NCBI GenBank assembly: GCA_902570695.1
Contig: CACFZE010000004.1
Span: forward strand, 1 to 64,000
Direction of reading: 5' to 3'
Length of the DNA stretch: 64,000 nt
Source of the DNA: an uncultured Pelagibacteraceae bacterium
Lineage (GTDB): Bacteria; Pseudomonadota; Alphaproteobacteria; Pelagibacterales; Pelagibacteraceae
Part shown: piece after piece, positions 53,346-63,932 of the stretch
How positions within the stretch are numbered: the first letter of the stretch is position 1
Layout: every line of letters starts with the position of its first letter
Made by a program: the position numbers and the translations under genes
The notes under the pieces: generated by a model
Seen by the model: the letters and a program-made list of their open reading frames with translations, nothing else
Databases searched by the model: none
Told to the model about the DNA's origin: nothing

Positions 53346-54691
53346 TGATTAGAATAATTAATATATTTTTTATTATATTTTTTTTATTGTCATCTAAGGC
53401 TTATTCATTAATAGAGATTGATATAACAAGGGGTAATTTAGATCCTTTACCAATTGCAGTTTCTCCATTGTTTCAAGATGACAATTCAAAAAGAAATTCA
53501 ATTAATGAACTTAAAATTGAAAATGTTGGATCTGAGATTTCATTAGTTGTGGAAAATAATTTGAAAATTTCAGGTTTATTTAATCCTCTTAGTAAAGAAG
53601 CATTTTTACAAAAGCCAGATATTGCTCATTTAAAACCAAGATTTGAGGATTGGGCATTGATTAAAGCTCAAGCTTTAATTACAGGCAAAGTAACAATTGA
53701 GGACAAAAAATTAAAAGTTGAATTTAGACTATGGGATATTTTAGCCGGAAGAGAAATGATGGCTTTAGCATTTACAACCGTTCCAGGTAATTGGAGGAGA
53801 GTTGGACATATAATTTCTGATAAAGTTTATGAAAGATTAACCGGAGAAAAAGGATATTTTGATACCAGAATTATTTATGTATCTGAAGAAGGACCTAAGA
53901 CTGCAAGAGTTAAGAAGTTGGCTATTATGGATCAAGATGGTTTTAACACAAAATATTTAACACTAGGAAATGAATTAGTTTTAACTCCTCGATTTAATCC
54001 GACAAGTCAAATGGTGACTTACCTATCTTATTTTAAAAATCTACCAAGGGTATATTTATTAGATATTGAAACTGGTACCCAAGAAGTAGTTGGTGATTTT
54101 CCGGGAATGACATTTGCTCCACGATTTTCACCAGATGGAAAAAAAATTATTATGAGTTTTGCAAAAGATGGAAACTCAGATATTTATACAATGGATTTGG
54201 AAAATAGAATTGTTGAAAGAATAACTAATCATCCATCAATTGATACATCGCCTTCTTACTCACCTGATAATCGATTTATAACATTTAATTCTGATAGAAG
54301 TGGATTTCAACAAATCTATGTAATGAAATCTGATGGTTCAAATGTAAAAAGAATTTCATTTGGCAAAGGATTGTATGGCACGCCTGTATGGTCTCCAAGA
54401 GGTGATTTAATTGCGTTTACAAAACTACATAAAGGAAAATTTTATATCGGTGTTATGCGAACCGATGGTTCTGGGGAAAGATTATTGACTGAAAATTACT
54501 ATCAAGAAGCTCCTTCTTGGTCTCCAAATGGAAGAGTGTTAATTTTTTATAGAGAGACCAAATCTAACGATAAAGGTGAAGGATTTAGTGCCAAGTTATG
54601 GTCTATAGATCTTACAGGTTATAATGAAAGGCAAGTTCAAACAGAGACAGATGCCTCTGACCCATCTTGGTCGTCTTTATTAAGTAATTAG
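53345..54691 (+). CDS. tolB: Tol-Pal system beta-propeller TolB
   Basis: 448 residues. A signal peptide ends near residue 22 ([10 protein letters not shown]). The N-terminal domain has [18 protein letters not shown], then the beta-propeller has repeated F-S-P-D-G and W-S-P-R/N-G motifs ([37 protein letters not shown]). Periplasmic partner of Pal and TolA. Start overlaps the tolA stop by one base. Confidence 0.97.
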   Translation: MIRIINIFFIIFFLLSSKAYSLIEIDITRGNLDPLPIAVSPLFQDDNSKRNSINELKIENVGSEISLVVENNLKISGLFNPLSKEAFLQKPDIAHLKPRFEDWALIKAQALITGKVTIEDKKLKVEFRLWDILAGREMMALAFTTVPGNWRRVGHIISDKVYERLTGEKGYFDTRIIYVSEEGPKTARVKKLAIMDQDGFNTKYLTLGNELVLTPRFNPTSQMVTYLSYFKNLPRVYLLDIETGTQEVVGDFPGMTFAPRFSPDGKKIIMSFAKDGNSDIYTMDLENRIVERITNHPSIDTSPSYSPDNRFITFNSDRSGFQQIYVMKSDGSNVKRISFGKGLYGTPVWSPRGDLIAFTKLHKGKFYIGVMRTDGSGERLLTENYYQEAPSWSPNGRVLIFYRETKSNDKGEGFSAKLWSIDLTGYNERQVQTETDASDPSWSSLLSN

Positions 54692-54779
54692 GGCTTTTTT
54701 ATTAATTTTTAATATAAATTAAGTTGATTTTTATGCTTGAAACATCTAATTAGTTGTGAAAAAGTTCTAATAAATTATT

Positions 54780-54785
54780 AAGGAG
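54780..54785 (+). promoter_or_regulatory. Strong Shine-Dalgarno of pal (AAGGAG)
   Basis: AAGGAG five bases before the pal ATG at 54791. Most genes in the window lack such a site; it fits the high expression expected of an abundant lipoprotein. Confidence 0.75.
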
Positions 54786-54790
54786 CATTA

Positions 54791-55279
54791 ATGAATTTTA
54801 GCAAATCATTTAGAAATACTTTTCTAGTTATATTATTAAGTTTAATCGTATCGGCTTGTGCTACGAAAAAAACCACTACGACAGTTGAGGGTCAAATGCA
54901 AGGTGATGTCTACACAGGAACTGATACAGTTAAATATTTAGCTGACGGTGTTCCGGACAGAGTATTTTTTGCGACAAACGAATCTATTTTAACAACTAAA
55001 TCAAGAGACACATTAAGAAAACAAGCAAATTGGTTAAGAGAAAATTCTAGCATCAATGTTGTAGTCGAAGGTCATGCCGATGAAAGAGGAACAAGAGAAT
55101 ATAACTTGGCATTAGGCGAAAGAAGAGCAAATGCTGCCAAAGATTATCTGATCACTTATGGAATATCCGCTGATAGAATTTCAGTGATAAGTTATGGAAA
55201 AGAAAGACCAGTTGACTCAGGTTCAAATCCGCTTTCTTGGTCTAAGAATAGAAGATCTGTAACTGTAAAAGCTAATTAA
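54791..55279 (+). CDS. pal: Peptidoglycan-associated lipoprotein Pal
   Basis: 162 residues. The lipobox SLIVSACAT puts the acylated cysteine at residue 23. The OmpA-type peptidoglycan-binding domain has VFFATNESIL, VVVEGHADERGTREYNLALG and ISYGKERPVDSGS. Anchored in the outer membrane, it binds peptidoglycan and TolB. The 99-bp gap after tolB and a strong terminator downstream suggest it is also transcribed on its own. Confidence 0.97.
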   Translation: MNFSKSFRNTFLVILLSLIVSACATKKTTTTVEGQMQGDVYTGTDTVKYLADGVPDRVFFATNESILTTKSRDTLRKQANWLRENSSINVVVEGHADERGTREYNLALGERRANAAKDYLITYGISADRISVISYGKERPVDSGSNPLSWSKNRRSVTVKAN

Positions 55280-55296
55280 AGCTATTTTAAATATTT

Positions 55297-55340
55297 AAAG
55301 ACCCTGAAATTATTATAAATAATTTAAGGGTCTTTTTTTT
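55297..55340 (+). terminator. Rho-independent terminator after pal
   Basis: A long hairpin: AAAGACCCT pairs with AGGGTCTTT, and inside it AAATTATT pairs with AATAATTT around an ATA loop with a single mismatch between the two helices. Eight or more T follow. By far the clearest terminator in the window, it separates pal from cpoB. Confidence 0.92.
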
Positions 55341-55368
55341 GCCATCATTATAATTAAAGAGTAATTTA

Positions 55369-56373
55369 ATGTTTAAAAAGTTTATTAATATTTTTATTTA
55401 TATAATTTCTATTTTTTTTATTACATTTAGCTCAGGTTCTGAGGAATTAAATATGAGAGAAATCTTAGAAATTATTCAAAAAGATCTTAGAACATTGGAA
55501 AGAGCAGTTTATTCAGAGTCATTTCAGAAAAAAACTGGAGCAGAAACCTCTTTGTCAAATAAAGAAACAGAAGATGTCTTGACAAGACATTTGTTAAAAT
55601 TATCTGAAATAGAAAAACAATTTCAAAATTTGACTAACAAATTTGAGGAAATTAATTTTAAAGTAGACAAATTATCGTCTAGAATGTCCAAAACACAAGC
55701 TGATAACCAATTAAGATTTCAAGATTTAGAAAACAATTCTAGCCTTGTTCAAAAAAATGAAATTAATGAACAAAATTTATTAACAAATGAAAATTCAGAG
55801 ACAAATCTAGCCAGCAAGAAAATTATGCCAGGCACATCTCAACCTCAAGATTTAGGAACAATATCTTATAAAGATATGACAGACACAAGTGAGACACAAG
55901 CAATTAAATCTGTTGAGACAACTAAAACTGTTTTAACAGAAAATTTTATTAGTGAGGAAAAAATTTTACCTGACGTATCTCCATTAGAACAATATGAATT
56001 TGCAACAAGTTTTTTAAAAGTTGGAGATTATAATATGGCAGAAAGAGCGTTTAGAGAATTTGTGGACACAAATCCAGATAATGACCTTTCTGGAAATGCA
56101 CAATATTGGTATGCAGAGACTTTTAGAATAAGACAGCTTTATACAGATGCAGCATCTGCTTATTTAGAAGGTTATCAAAAATATCCAAAGAGTGAAAAAG
56201 CACCTATTAACCTTTTGAAGCTTGGTGTATCTTTAGTTCAAATAGGAGAGAAAGATCAGGGTTGCTTGATGATAGCTGGTGTTAAAAAACAGTATCCAAA
56301 TGCTACTCAATCAGTTCTTCAAAAAGCTAAATATGAAGAGAAAAAGTTTGAGTGTAACAAAGAAAACTCTTAA
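55369..56373 (+). CDS. cpoB: CpoB/YbgF-like Tol-associated protein
   Basis: 334 residues. A signal peptide (residues 1-24, IFFITFSSGS), a coiled-coil N-terminal region (LSEIEKQFQNLTNKFEEINF), a low-complexity linker and a C-terminal TPR domain (YEFATSFLKVGDYNMAERAF, GNAQYWYAETFRIRQLYTDA, PINLLKLGVSLVQIGEK). CpoB coordinates peptidoglycan synthesis with Tol-driven constriction in E. coli. It has its own start after the pal terminator and overlaps tilS. Confidence 0.92.
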   Translation: MFKKFINIFIYIISIFFITFSSGSEELNMREILEIIQKDLRTLERAVYSESFQKKTGAETSLSNKETEDVLTRHLLKLSEIEKQFQNLTNKFEEINFKVDKLSSRMSKTQADNQLRFQDLENNSSLVQKNEINEQNLLTNENSETNLASKKIMPGTSQPQDLGTISYKDMTDTSETQAIKSVETTKTVLTENFISEEKILPDVSPLEQYEFATSFLKVGDYNMAERAFREFVDTNPDNDLSGNAQYWYAETFRIRQLYTDAASAYLEGYQKYPKSEKAPINLLKLGVSLVQIGEKDQGCLMIAGVKKQYPNATQSVLQKAKYEEKKFECNKENS

Positions 56374-57385
56374 TTTTTACCTAACAAAATTAAAGGATCC
56401 CCAGGTAAGAAAATTATATAACCTATTTTCAAATAATCTCGCATCTATGGATTTGACCAATAAAAAGATTATGGTTGGGGTATCTGGTGGTGCTGACAGC
56501 TTAGCTGTTTTATTTTTCTCTCAGTGCTATGCTTTAAAACATCACACTAAATTGTACCCTGTAATAATAGATCATAAACTAAGAAAAGAATCTACAATCG
56601 AAGCTAAAAACTTAAAGTATAAACTTAAACAAAACTTTAAAATTAATTGTAAAATTCTCTCAAAAAAAATTGTTAAAATTAATAAGAATATACAGTCTTA
56701 TGCAAGAGACTTAAGATATGATTTATTTTTTGAAGAGTGCAATAAACAAAAAATAGACTATCTTATATTAGGCCATCATAAAGATGATCTAATTGAAAAT
56801 TTTTTTATAAGATTTCTGAGAGGCTCTGGTTTAAAAGGACTTGTTTCTTTTGAAAAAAAAGTGGTAATTTATAATGGAATTAATGTTATTAGACCATTTC
56901 TATCTACTTCAAAAAAAAATCTACTTAAAATAAATAAAAAAACTTTTGGATTTTTTATAGATGATCCCACAAATAATGATGATAAATTTTTAAGGAGTAG
57001 AATTAGAAAACTTATAATAAATTTAGATAAAGAAGGTCTAAAGTTTAATAAATTCTATTTAACTTTAAAAAATTTGTCAAAAAGTGATCAAGTAATCGAA
57101 TTTTATGTTGATAAAAATATTTTAGAAAACTCAAAGTATTTTGTGAAAGATAAGAAAATAATATTAAACCAATCCTTTTTTAATAATCCTGACGAAATTA
57201 TTTTGAGAAGTATTATGCAAGTAATTAAACGCATTAGTTGGAAAAAAAACTATCCAAGAGGAAAAAAGGTGAATAGTCTTATAGATTCTATAAAGTTTTC
57301 AAACAAAAACGTAAAATTGACACTTTCTGGATGTATTATCGAAAAAATTCAAGATTCGGTGATTATTTACCCAGAAAAACGATAA
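56333..57385 (+). CDS. tilS: tRNA(Ile)-lysidine synthase
   Basis: About 350 residues. The PP-loop KIMVGVSGGADSLAVLFF is near the N-terminus, followed by YPVIIDHKLRKES, SYARDLRYDLFFEEC and LGHHKDDLIENFFIRFLRGSG. It modifies the CAU anticodon of a tRNA-Ile so that it reads AUA, a frequent codon in this A+T-rich genome. An upstream GTG (56279) is in frame but would overlap cpoB by 95 bp; the ATG at 56333 leaves 41 bp, so I prefer it. The C-terminal domain is short. Confidence 0.93.
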   Translation: MKRKSLSVTKKTLNFYLTKLKDPQVRKLYNLFSNNLASMDLTNKKIMVGVSGGADSLAVLFFSQCYALKHHTKLYPVIIDHKLRKESTIEAKNLKYKLKQNFKINCKILSKKIVKINKNIQSYARDLRYDLFFEECNKQKIDYLILGHHKDDLIENFFIRFLRGSGLKGLVSFEKKVVIYNGINVIRPFLSTSKKNLLKINKKTFGFFIDDPTNNDDKFLRSRIRKLIINLDKEGLKFNKFYLTLKNLSKSDQVIEFYVDKNILENSKYFVKDKKIILNQSFFNNPDEIILRSIMQVIKRISWKKNYPRGKKVNSLIDSIKFSNKNVKLTLSGCIIEKIQDSVIIYPEKR

Positions 57386-57406
57386 TTTTTTTGTTAAATG
57401 ATCAAA

Positions 57407-57412
57407 TTGACA
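57407..57412 (+). promoter_or_regulatory. Possible -35 box of the ftsH promoter
   Basis: A consensus TTGACA in the 64-bp gap before ftsH. The best -10-like hexamer (AATAAT, 57427-57432) is 14 bases downstream, shorter than ideal, so the promoter is only a candidate. I could not make a convincing sigma-32 match. Confidence 0.25.
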
Positions 57413-57449
57413 CTTGTTAATTTACTAATAATTCTTAATTTAATGCTCT

Positions 57450-59342
57450 ATGAATTTTAAAAACTTAGCCATGTGGGGAATAATCGTTGTTTTAACGATT
57501 GGTCTTTATAATATGTTTAAGAACCCACAAGGTTCGATTTCACAAAAAAATAAAATTATTTTCTCAGAATTCTTAACCGAAGTCGATAATGGAAGAGTAG
57601 TTAAAGTAGAGATACAAGGAAAAAATATAAAAGGTGTATTATCAAATGGAAACCAATTTACCACTTATGCACCTGAGGACCCGAACTTAATTCAGAAACT
57701 AAGCGATAAAGGTGTTAGCATCTCCGCTAGTCCATTAGAGGAAAAAATGCCTTCATTATTAGGAATACTTCTTTCATGGTTCCCAATGCTTTTATTGATT
57801 GCCGTATGGATTTTCTTTATGAGACAAATGCAAGGAGGAAAAGGTGGAGCCATGGGCTTTGGAAGATCGAAAGCAAAAATGATGAATGAAGTAAAAGGAA
57901 AAGTTACTTTTAATGACGTTGCTGGCGTTGAGGAAGCTAAAGAGGAAGTAGAAGAAGTAGTTGAATTTTTAAAAGATCCAAGAAAGTTTAGCAGATTAGG
58001 TGGTAAGATACCAAGAGGTTGTTTGCTAGTAGGCCCCCCAGGAACTGGTAAGACTTTATTGGCAAGAGCGATTGCTGGTGAAGCTGGAGTTCCTTTTTTC
58101 ACTATATCTGGATCAGATTTCGTTGAAATGTTTGTTGGTGTTGGAGCTTCGAGAGTTAGAGATATGTTTGAACAAGGTAAAAAACATTCTCCGTGTATAA
58201 TATTCATTGATGAGATTGATGCGGTAGGAAGAAGCAGAGGAGCAGGTCTTGGTGGAGGAAATGATGAAAGAGAGCAAACGCTTAATCAGTTATTAGTTGA
58301 GATGGATGGTTTTGATACTAATGAAGGTGTAATTATTATTGCCGCAACTAATAGACCAGATGTATTAGATCCAGCTCTTTTAAGACCAGGAAGATTTGAC
58401 AGACAGGTTGTTGTCTCTAATCCAGATCTAATCGGTAGAGAGAAAATTTTAAAAGTACATGCAAAGAAAATATCAATGGCACCCGATGTTAATCTAAGAA
58501 CAGTAGCTAGAGGAACACCTGGATTTTCTGGTGCAGATTTAGCAAATCTTGTAAACGAGGCAGCATTGCTAGCTGCAAGAAAAAACAAAAGAATTGTGAC
58601 GTATCAAGAATTTGAGGAAGCTAAAGATAAAGTAATGATGGGGTCTGAAAGAAGATCTATGGTAATGTCAGAGGAAGAGAAAAAATTAACTGCTTACCAT
58701 GAAGCTGGACATGCAATTGTAACAATAAATGAAAAAGCCGCTTATCCTATACATAAAGCAACAATAATACCAAGAGGAAGAGCCCTTGGAATGGTTATGC
58801 AATTACCTGAAAGGGATGAAGTTTCTCAAACAAGAGAACAACTTCATGCACAAATGGCCATAGCAATGGGCGGAAGAGTTGCGGAAGAAATAATTTTTGG
58901 AGATGACAAAGTAACTACTGGAGCATCAAGCGATATTGAACAGGCAACTAAAAGAGCACGAGCCATGGTTATGAGAGCTGGATTAAGTAAAGAAATGGGA
59001 CCAGTTGCTTATGGTGAAAACGAAGAAGAAGTATTTTTAGGAAGGTCTGTTGCAAGACAGCAAAACATGTCTGAGGAAACAGCTAGAAAAGTTGATAGCG
59101 AAATTAGAAAATTTGTTGATATGGGTTACGAGAGAGCAAGAAAAGTATTGACTGAAAAAATTGATGATCTGCATAAACTAGCAAAAGCCTTACTTACTTA
59201 CGAAACTTTAACAGGTGCTGAAATTGAAGATTTAATAAATAAAAATATATATCCTAAGAATAAAGAAGATCTCAAAGTTGAAGATGACGATCAAAGCTCA
59301 GCACTTGGTTCAATGGGCCTAAAACCAAAGATAGTGCACTAA
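57450..59342 (+). CDS. ftsH: ATP-dependent zinc metalloprotease FtsH
   Basis: 630 residues. Two membrane helices (about 5-21 and 104-124) flank a small periplasmic domain. The AAA+ module has Walker A GPPGTGKT (195-202), Walker [12 protein letters not shown] and the second region of homology [21 protein letters not shown]. The zinc site HEAGH is at 417-421. It degrades membrane and regulatory proteins, including RpoH in other proteobacteria; a probable rpoH lies at the end of this window. All motifs intact. Six bases separate it from folP. Confidence 0.98.
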   Translation: MNFKNLAMWGIIVVLTIGLYNMFKNPQGSISQKNKIIFSEFLTEVDNGRVVKVEIQGKNIKGVLSNGNQFTTYAPEDPNLIQKLSDKGVSISASPLEEKMPSLLGILLSWFPMLLLIAVWIFFMRQMQGGKGGAMGFGRSKAKMMNEVKGKVTFNDVAGVEEAKEEVEEVVEFLKDPRKFSRLGGKIPRGCLLVGPPGTGKTLLARAIAGEAGVPFFTISGSDFVEMFVGVGASRVRDMFEQGKKHSPCIIFIDEIDAVGRSRGAGLGGGNDEREQTLNQLLVEMDGFDTNEGVIIIAATNRPDVLDPALLRPGRFDRQVVVSNPDLIGREKILKVHAKKISMAPDVNLRTVARGTPGFSGADLANLVNEAALLAARKNKRIVTYQEFEEAKDKVMMGSERRSMVMSEEEKKLTAYHEAGHAIVTINEKAAYPIHKATIIPRGRALGMVMQLPERDEVSQTREQLHAQMAIAMGGRVAEEIIFGDDKVTTGASSDIEQATKRARAMVMRAGLSKEMGPVAYGENEEEVFLGRSVARQQNMSEETARKVDSEIRKFVDMGYERARKVLTEKIDDLHKLAKALLTYETLTGAEIEDLINKNIYPKNKEDLKVEDDDQSSALGSMGLKPKIVH

Positions 59343-59348
59343 GCGTTA

Positions 59349-60398
59349 ATGAATAAATATTACACTAGAGCGTGTAATTTTTATTACGGAACAACATCAA
59401 AAACATACATTAAAAAAAAAAAATCTATTCCTCTCAATGGTTACAATCATATTTCTTTTGATAAATTAGAAATCATTGACAGAAAAAAAAACAAAATAAT
59501 CAATATTAAAGATATTAGTAAACTTTCAACTAAATTAAAAAAAAAAGTTTATAGAGATTTAAAAAATATAAAAAAAAAGAAAATTTTTGAACAAATAAAT
59601 TTATCGGATATCCCTATTTTGATGGGCATAGTTAATTTAACTCCAGATAGTTTCTCAGATGGTGGCAAATATAATAAAAAAAATTTAGCGTTAAAACATG
59701 TAAATAACTTATTATCAAATGGCGCAAAGATAATAGACGTTGGTGGAGAGTCTACAAGACCAGGTGCAAAAGATATTAATCCTAGAAAAGAATGGGATAG
59801 AGTAAAGTTTATCTTAAAAATTTTAAAAAATAAAAAAAGTTTTGTTTCATTAGATACTAGAAAAAGTTTTGTGATGAAGAATGCCTCTAAAATAAAAGTA
59901 GATCTTATAAATGATGTTTCTGGACTAAGTTATGATCCTGAGACTATAAATTATTTAAAAAAAACAAAAAAACCTTTTGTCATTCATCACATGAAAGGAA
60001 CACCAAAAAGTATGCAATTAAAACCATCTTACAATAATGTATTGCTTGATATTTATGATTTCTTTGAAAATAAATTAAAATATTTAAGAAACGAAGGTAT
60101 TAAGCATAATAATATTATATTAGATCCAGGTATCGGATTTGGAAAAAATTTGAAACATAATATTACTCTTTTAAAGAATATTTCTATTTTTCATTCACTA
60201 GGCCTTCCTGTAATGTTGGGCTTGTCTAGAAAAAGATTTATTAAGGATATTTCAAGAGAAAATGATACTAAAGAAAGGATTGGTGGAACTGTTTCTTCAT
60301 GTATTCAAGCATACCTTCAAGGAGTTCAAATTCTAAGGGTTCATGATATTAAAGAAATTAATCAAGCATTTAAAGTATTTAAAGAATTACAAAACTAA
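59349..60398 (+). CDS. folP: Dihydropteroate synthase with N-terminal extension
   Basis: 349 residues, against about 280 for the usual enzyme. The catalytic TIM barrel starts near residue 88: MGIVNLTPDSFSDGG, VGGESTRPGA, VSLDTRKSFVMKNA, NDVSGLSYD, FVIHHMKGTPKSMQ and ILDPGIGFGKN. Residues 1-87 are Lys-rich (TYIKKKKSIPLNGYNHISF) and do not belong to the core; family members with such leaders occur in alphaproteobacteria. Condenses p-aminobenzoate with the pterin diphosphate. Lies between ftsH and glmM as in other proteobacteria. Confidence 0.94.
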   Translation: MNKYYTRACNFYYGTTSKTYIKKKKSIPLNGYNHISFDKLEIIDRKKNKIINIKDISKLSTKLKKKVYRDLKNIKKKKIFEQINLSDIPILMGIVNLTPDSFSDGGKYNKKNLALKHVNNLLSNGAKIIDVGGESTRPGAKDINPRKEWDRVKFILKILKNKKSFVSLDTRKSFVMKNASKIKVDLINDVSGLSYDPETINYLKKTKKPFVIHHMKGTPKSMQLKPSYNNVLLDIYDFFENKLKYLRNEGIKHNNIILDPGIGFGKNLKHNITLLKNISIFHSLGLPVMLGLSRKRFIKDISRENDTKERIGGTVSSCIQAYLQGVQILRVHDIKEINQAFKVFKELQN

Positions 60399-60400
60399 AA

Positions 60401-61732
60401 ATGATTAAAAAATATTTTGGAACAGATGGAATTAGAGGAAAAGTTAATGGATCTAAAATAAATGGAGAAATGTTTTTCAAATTTGGCTTAGCAGCGGGAA
60501 CATACTTTAAAAATTTAAAAAAAAGTCAACAAACAGCAGTTATTGCAAAAGACACTAGATTATCAGGTTATACGCTTGAACCAGCTTTAGTGTCTGGATT
60601 GGCATCAGCAGGAATGCATATTTATACTTTGGGACCACTTCCAACAAATGGTTTAGCGATGCTAACAAAAAAAATGAGAGCTAATATGGGTATAATGATT
60701 ACTGCATCTCATAATCCATATCACGACAATGGATTAAAGTTATTTGGACCTGATGGACTTAAATTATCTGATAGAATTGAGAAGAAAATTGAAAAATTAA
60801 TTGATTCAAAGATTACTAAAAATTTATCAAAACCAATAGAATTGGGGAGAGTTAAAAGATTAGAGGATGCTAACGATAGTTATATTAAAATATTAAAACA
60901 AAATTTCCCATCCTCATTTAGTTTAAAAGGTATCAAAATTGCTTTAGATTGTGCCAACGGAGCTGGCTACAAAGCTGGTCCAGCTTTATTTAAATCATTA
61001 GGTGCTAAAGTATATGACACAGGCACATCTCCTAATGGTTTAAATATAAATCTCAAATCCGGATCTACTTACCCAAGTAAAATTTGTCAAATGACAAAAA
61101 AAAATAAAGCTCATATAGGTATTTCATTGGATGGAGATGCTGACAGAATAATTGTCTGTGATGAAAAAGGAAAGATTATTGATGGAGATAAAATTCTTGC
61201 AATGTTAGGTGAGAGATGGAAAAGAAAAAAAATTTTAAAAGGAGGCGTCATTGGTACATTAATGTCAAATTATGGTTTAGAAAATTTTTTTAAAAACAAT
61301 GGAATTAAATTTTTAAGATCAGATGTGGGAGATAGATATGTAAAAGAAAAAATGAAAAAAAATAAATTTAATTTAGGGGGGGAACAGTCTGGTCATATAA
61401 TTCTTGGAAAGTTTGCGACAACTGGTGATGGTTTATTAGTCGCACTAGAAATCCTTTTCTCTTTAAGAAAAACAAAAAAAGCAAGCGATCTTTTTAACAA
61501 ATTTAAACCCACTCCTCAAATATTAGAAAATATAGAGGTTAAAGATAAATCAATTATTAATTCGCCAAAATGCAAAAAAGCGATTAACGAAGCAAATAAA
61601 ATAATTAAAAACAGAGGTAGAATTTTAGTTAGAAAATCTGGTACTGAACCAAAAATAAGAATTATGAGCGAGTCAGAGGATTCAAATTTAAATAAAATGT
61701 GTGTTAACATAATTAAAAAATCTATTCAGTAA
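60401..61732 (+). CDS. glmM: Phosphoglucosamine mutase
   Basis: 443 residues, standard. KYFGTDGIRGKVN at the N-terminus, IMITASHNPYHDNGLKLF (active-site serine in TASHNP), the magnesium loop SLDGDADRIIV, GGEQSGHII and the phosphate-binding VRKSGTEPKIRIM are all present. It turns glucosamine-6-phosphate into glucosamine-1-phosphate for peptidoglycan, lipid A and UDP-sugars used by the glycan island. It follows folP by two bases. Confidence 0.97.
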   Translation: MIKKYFGTDGIRGKVNGSKINGEMFFKFGLAAGTYFKNLKKSQQTAVIAKDTRLSGYTLEPALVSGLASAGMHIYTLGPLPTNGLAMLTKKMRANMGIMITASHNPYHDNGLKLFGPDGLKLSDRIEKKIEKLIDSKITKNLSKPIELGRVKRLEDANDSYIKILKQNFPSSFSLKGIKIALDCANGAGYKAGPALFKSLGAKVYDTGTSPNGLNINLKSGSTYPSKICQMTKKNKAHIGISLDGDADRIIVCDEKGKIIDGDKILAMLGERWKRKKILKGGVIGTLMSNYGLENFFKNNGIKFLRSDVGDRYVKEKMKKNKFNLGGEQSGHIILGKFATTGDGLLVALEILFSLRKTKKASDLFNKFKPTPQILENIEVKDKSIINSPKCKKAINEANKIIKNRGRILVRKSGTEPKIRIMSESEDSNLNKMCVNIIKKSIQ

Positions 61733-61733
61733 A

Positions 61734-62546
61734 TTGAAAATCAAATCTAAAATATTAATTATTGCAGGATCAGACTCCTCTGGAGGAGCGGGCATCCAAG
61801 CAGATATTAAATCAGTTACTTCCCTTGGCTCTTTCGCTATGACAGCAATAACAGCAGTTACAGCTCAGAATACTACTGGTGTAATGTCTATAATACCAAT
61901 GCGTAGTAAAGAAATTTCTAATCAAATCGAATTTACCTCAAAAGATATCAGGCCAGATTCAGTAAAGATAGGAATGCTGCATTCTACTGAGGTTATAAAT
62001 TCAGTATTAAAATCAATAAAAAAATCAAAATTAAAAAAAATAATATTAGATCCTGTCATGGTGGCTAAAGGTGGAACCAAGCTTATAGACAATAAAGCAA
62101 TTTTAGTATTGAAAAAAAAACTAATAAAAAAAGTTGATTTAATAACACCAAATATACCTGAAGCAGAAATACTAACAAAAATAAAAATTAAATCTATAAC
62201 GGATATGAAAAATGCTGCTAAAATATTATTAGATTTAGGTGCTAAGAATGTTTTAATTAAAGGTGGTCATTTAAGCTCTAAAAACTTAAAAGATATTTTT
62301 GTAAATAAAAAAGAAACTGCAATATTTGTTAATAAAAAAATTGACACAAAAAATACTCACGGAACTGGTTGTACATTATCAAGTGCAATTGCAACATATT
62401 ATGGATGTGGAAAAACTCTAAAGAAATCTTGTGAGTTAGGTATTAGATATGTAAACAATGCCATTAAAACAAGACCAAACTTTGGAAAAGGAAATGGACC
62501 AATTAACCATTTAAATAGTTTTACTATAGATAAGAAATTTAGATGA
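61734..62546 (+). CDS. thiD: Hydroxymethylpyrimidine/phosphomethylpyrimidine kinase
   Basis: 270 residues. [53 protein letters not shown] and [17 protein letters not shown] (anion hole and catalytic base) define ThiD. It phosphorylates HMP twice for coupling by ThiE. The start is TTG, one base after the glmM stop. The stop overlaps purA by four bases. Confidence 0.95.
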   Translation: MKIKSKILIIAGSDSSGGAGIQADIKSVTSLGSFAMTAITAVTAQNTTGVMSIIPMRSKEISNQIEFTSKDIRPDSVKIGMLHSTEVINSVLKSIKKSKLKKIILDPVMVAKGGTKLIDNKAILVLKKKLIKKVDLITPNIPEAEILTKIKIKSITDMKNAAKILLDLGAKNVLIKGGHLSSKNLKDIFVNKKETAIFVNKKIDTKNTHGTGCTLSSAIATYYGCGKTLKKSCELGIRYVNNAIKTRPNFGKGNGPINHLNSFTIDKKFR

Positions 62547-63832
62547 ATAATGTAGTTGTTGTTGGATCGCAGTGGGGTGATGAAGGAAAAGGTAAGATAG
62601 TTGATTGGTTATCAAGCGAAGCAGACGTAGTTGTAAGATTCCAAGGAGGACATAATGCTGGTCATACCTTAGTCATAGATGGTGTTACTTATAAACTGAG
62701 ATTGTTACCATCTGGGATTGTCAGAAAAAATAAAATTTCTATTATAGGAAATGGAGTTGTAGTAGATCCATGGGCGTTGCTAGATGAAATCGAGGAAGCT
62801 AAAACTAAAGCTGTAGAAATCAATGAAAATAATCTGATTTTATCTGAGGCTGCCACACTAATTTTACCATTTCACAGAGAGATGGATGAAATAAGGGAAG
62901 ATACTGCTGGTAAATCAAAAATTGGAACTACAAGAAGAGGAATTGGTCCAGCTTATGAAGATAAAGTCGGACGAAGATCTATAAGAGTAATGGACCTTGC
63001 ATCCAAAAAAAATCTAGAAAATAGATTAGCTGTGGTTTTAGAACATCATAATGCTATCCGAAAGGGATTGGGTAAGCCAATATATGAAAAAGATAAACTA
63101 GTTGAGGACTTATTAAAAATAGCCCCAAATATATTAAAATATTCAGCTCCTGTTTGGAGAAAGATAAACCAATTTAAATCGGAAAATAAAAAAATATTAT
63201 TTGAAGGAGCTCAAGGAATATTACTTGATGTGGATCATGGGACATATCCATACGTAACTTCATCTAATACAGTAGCAGCTTCAGCAGCAACAGGATCTGG
63301 ATGCGGTCCAAATTTAATAAACTATGTGTTAGGAATTACAAAAGCATATACAACAAGGGTAGGTGAAGGACCTTTCCCAACAGAATTAACAGATGATATT
63401 GGTAATCATTTAGGTGAAAAGGGACATGAATTTGGAACTGTAACTAGTAGAAAAAGAAGATGTGGCTGGTTTGATGGAGTTCTAGTGAGACAAACTATAA
63501 AAATTTCAGGCATTAATGGTATAGCATTAACAAAATTAGATGTATTAGATGAACTTGATGAAATAAATCTTTGCGTAGCTTACGAACTAAATGGAAAAGA
63601 AATAGATTATTTCCCTGCTGCCGTTGAAGATCAATTAAATGTCAAACCAGTATATAAAATATTCAAAGGCTGGAAATCTAAAACCCAAGGTATTAAAAAA
63701 TTTGATGATTTACCTACAAATGCAAAGATTTATGTAAATTCAATTGAAGAATTTATTGAGACAAAAATATCAAGTATTTCAACAAGTCCTGAGAGAGAGG
63801 ACACAATTCTTTTAATTGATCCATTTAAATAA
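62543..63832 (+). CDS. purA: Adenylosuccinate synthetase
   Basis: 429 residues. [20 protein letters not shown] (GTP loop GDEGKGK at 11-17), [60 protein letters not shown] and [13 protein letters not shown] are conserved. First committed step from IMP to AMP. Last plus-strand gene of the long run; convergent with the probable rpoH across 100 bp. Confidence 0.98.
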   Translation: MNNVVVVGSQWGDEGKGKIVDWLSSEADVVVRFQGGHNAGHTLVIDGVTYKLRLLPSGIVRKNKISIIGNGVVVDPWALLDEIEEAKTKAVEINENNLILSEAATLILPFHREMDEIREDTAGKSKIGTTRRGIGPAYEDKVGRRSIRVMDLASKKNLENRLAVVLEHHNAIRKGLGKPIYEKDKLVEDLLKIAPNILKYSAPVWRKINQFKSENKKILFEGAQGILLDVDHGTYPYVTSSNTVAASAATGSGCGPNLINYVLGITKAYTTRVGEGPFPTELTDDIGNHLGEKGHEFGTVTSRKRRCGWFDGVLVRQTIKISGINGIALTKLDVLDELDEINLCVAYELNGKEIDYFPAAVEDQLNVKPVYKIFKGWKSKTQGIKKFDDLPTNAKIYVNSIEEFIETKISSISTSPEREDTILLIDPFK

Positions 63833-63864
63833 TTTTGATTTATCATTTTTGCTAAAAACTATTT

Positions 63865-63876
63865 ATGAGTACTCAT
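63865..63876. other. 12-bp perfect palindrome
   Basis: ATGAGTACTCAT is its own reverse complement. It lies in the convergent gap between purA and the probable rpoH. It may be a protein site or part of a transcription end; there is no T run directly after it. Confidence 0.5.
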
Positions 63877-63889
63877 GTAAAATATTTTA

Positions 63890-63905
63890 ATTCAAACGTT
63901 TGAAT
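63890..63905. other. 16-bp perfect palindrome
   Basis: ATTCAAACGTTTGAAT, a perfect inverted repeat without spacer, 13 bp after the first palindrome. A 16-bp perfect dyad is unlikely by chance in a 100-bp gap. It could be an operator-like site, though between two converging 3' ends a termination role is also possible. Confidence 0.55.
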
Positions 63906-63932
63906 GACATATTATAAGAAAAATTTAAATAT

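Noticed and set aside
57692..58588. Minus-strand frames opposite ftsH (171 and 100 residues)
   Set aside because: Antisense shadows of a strongly conserved gene; no start signals or recognisable domains.
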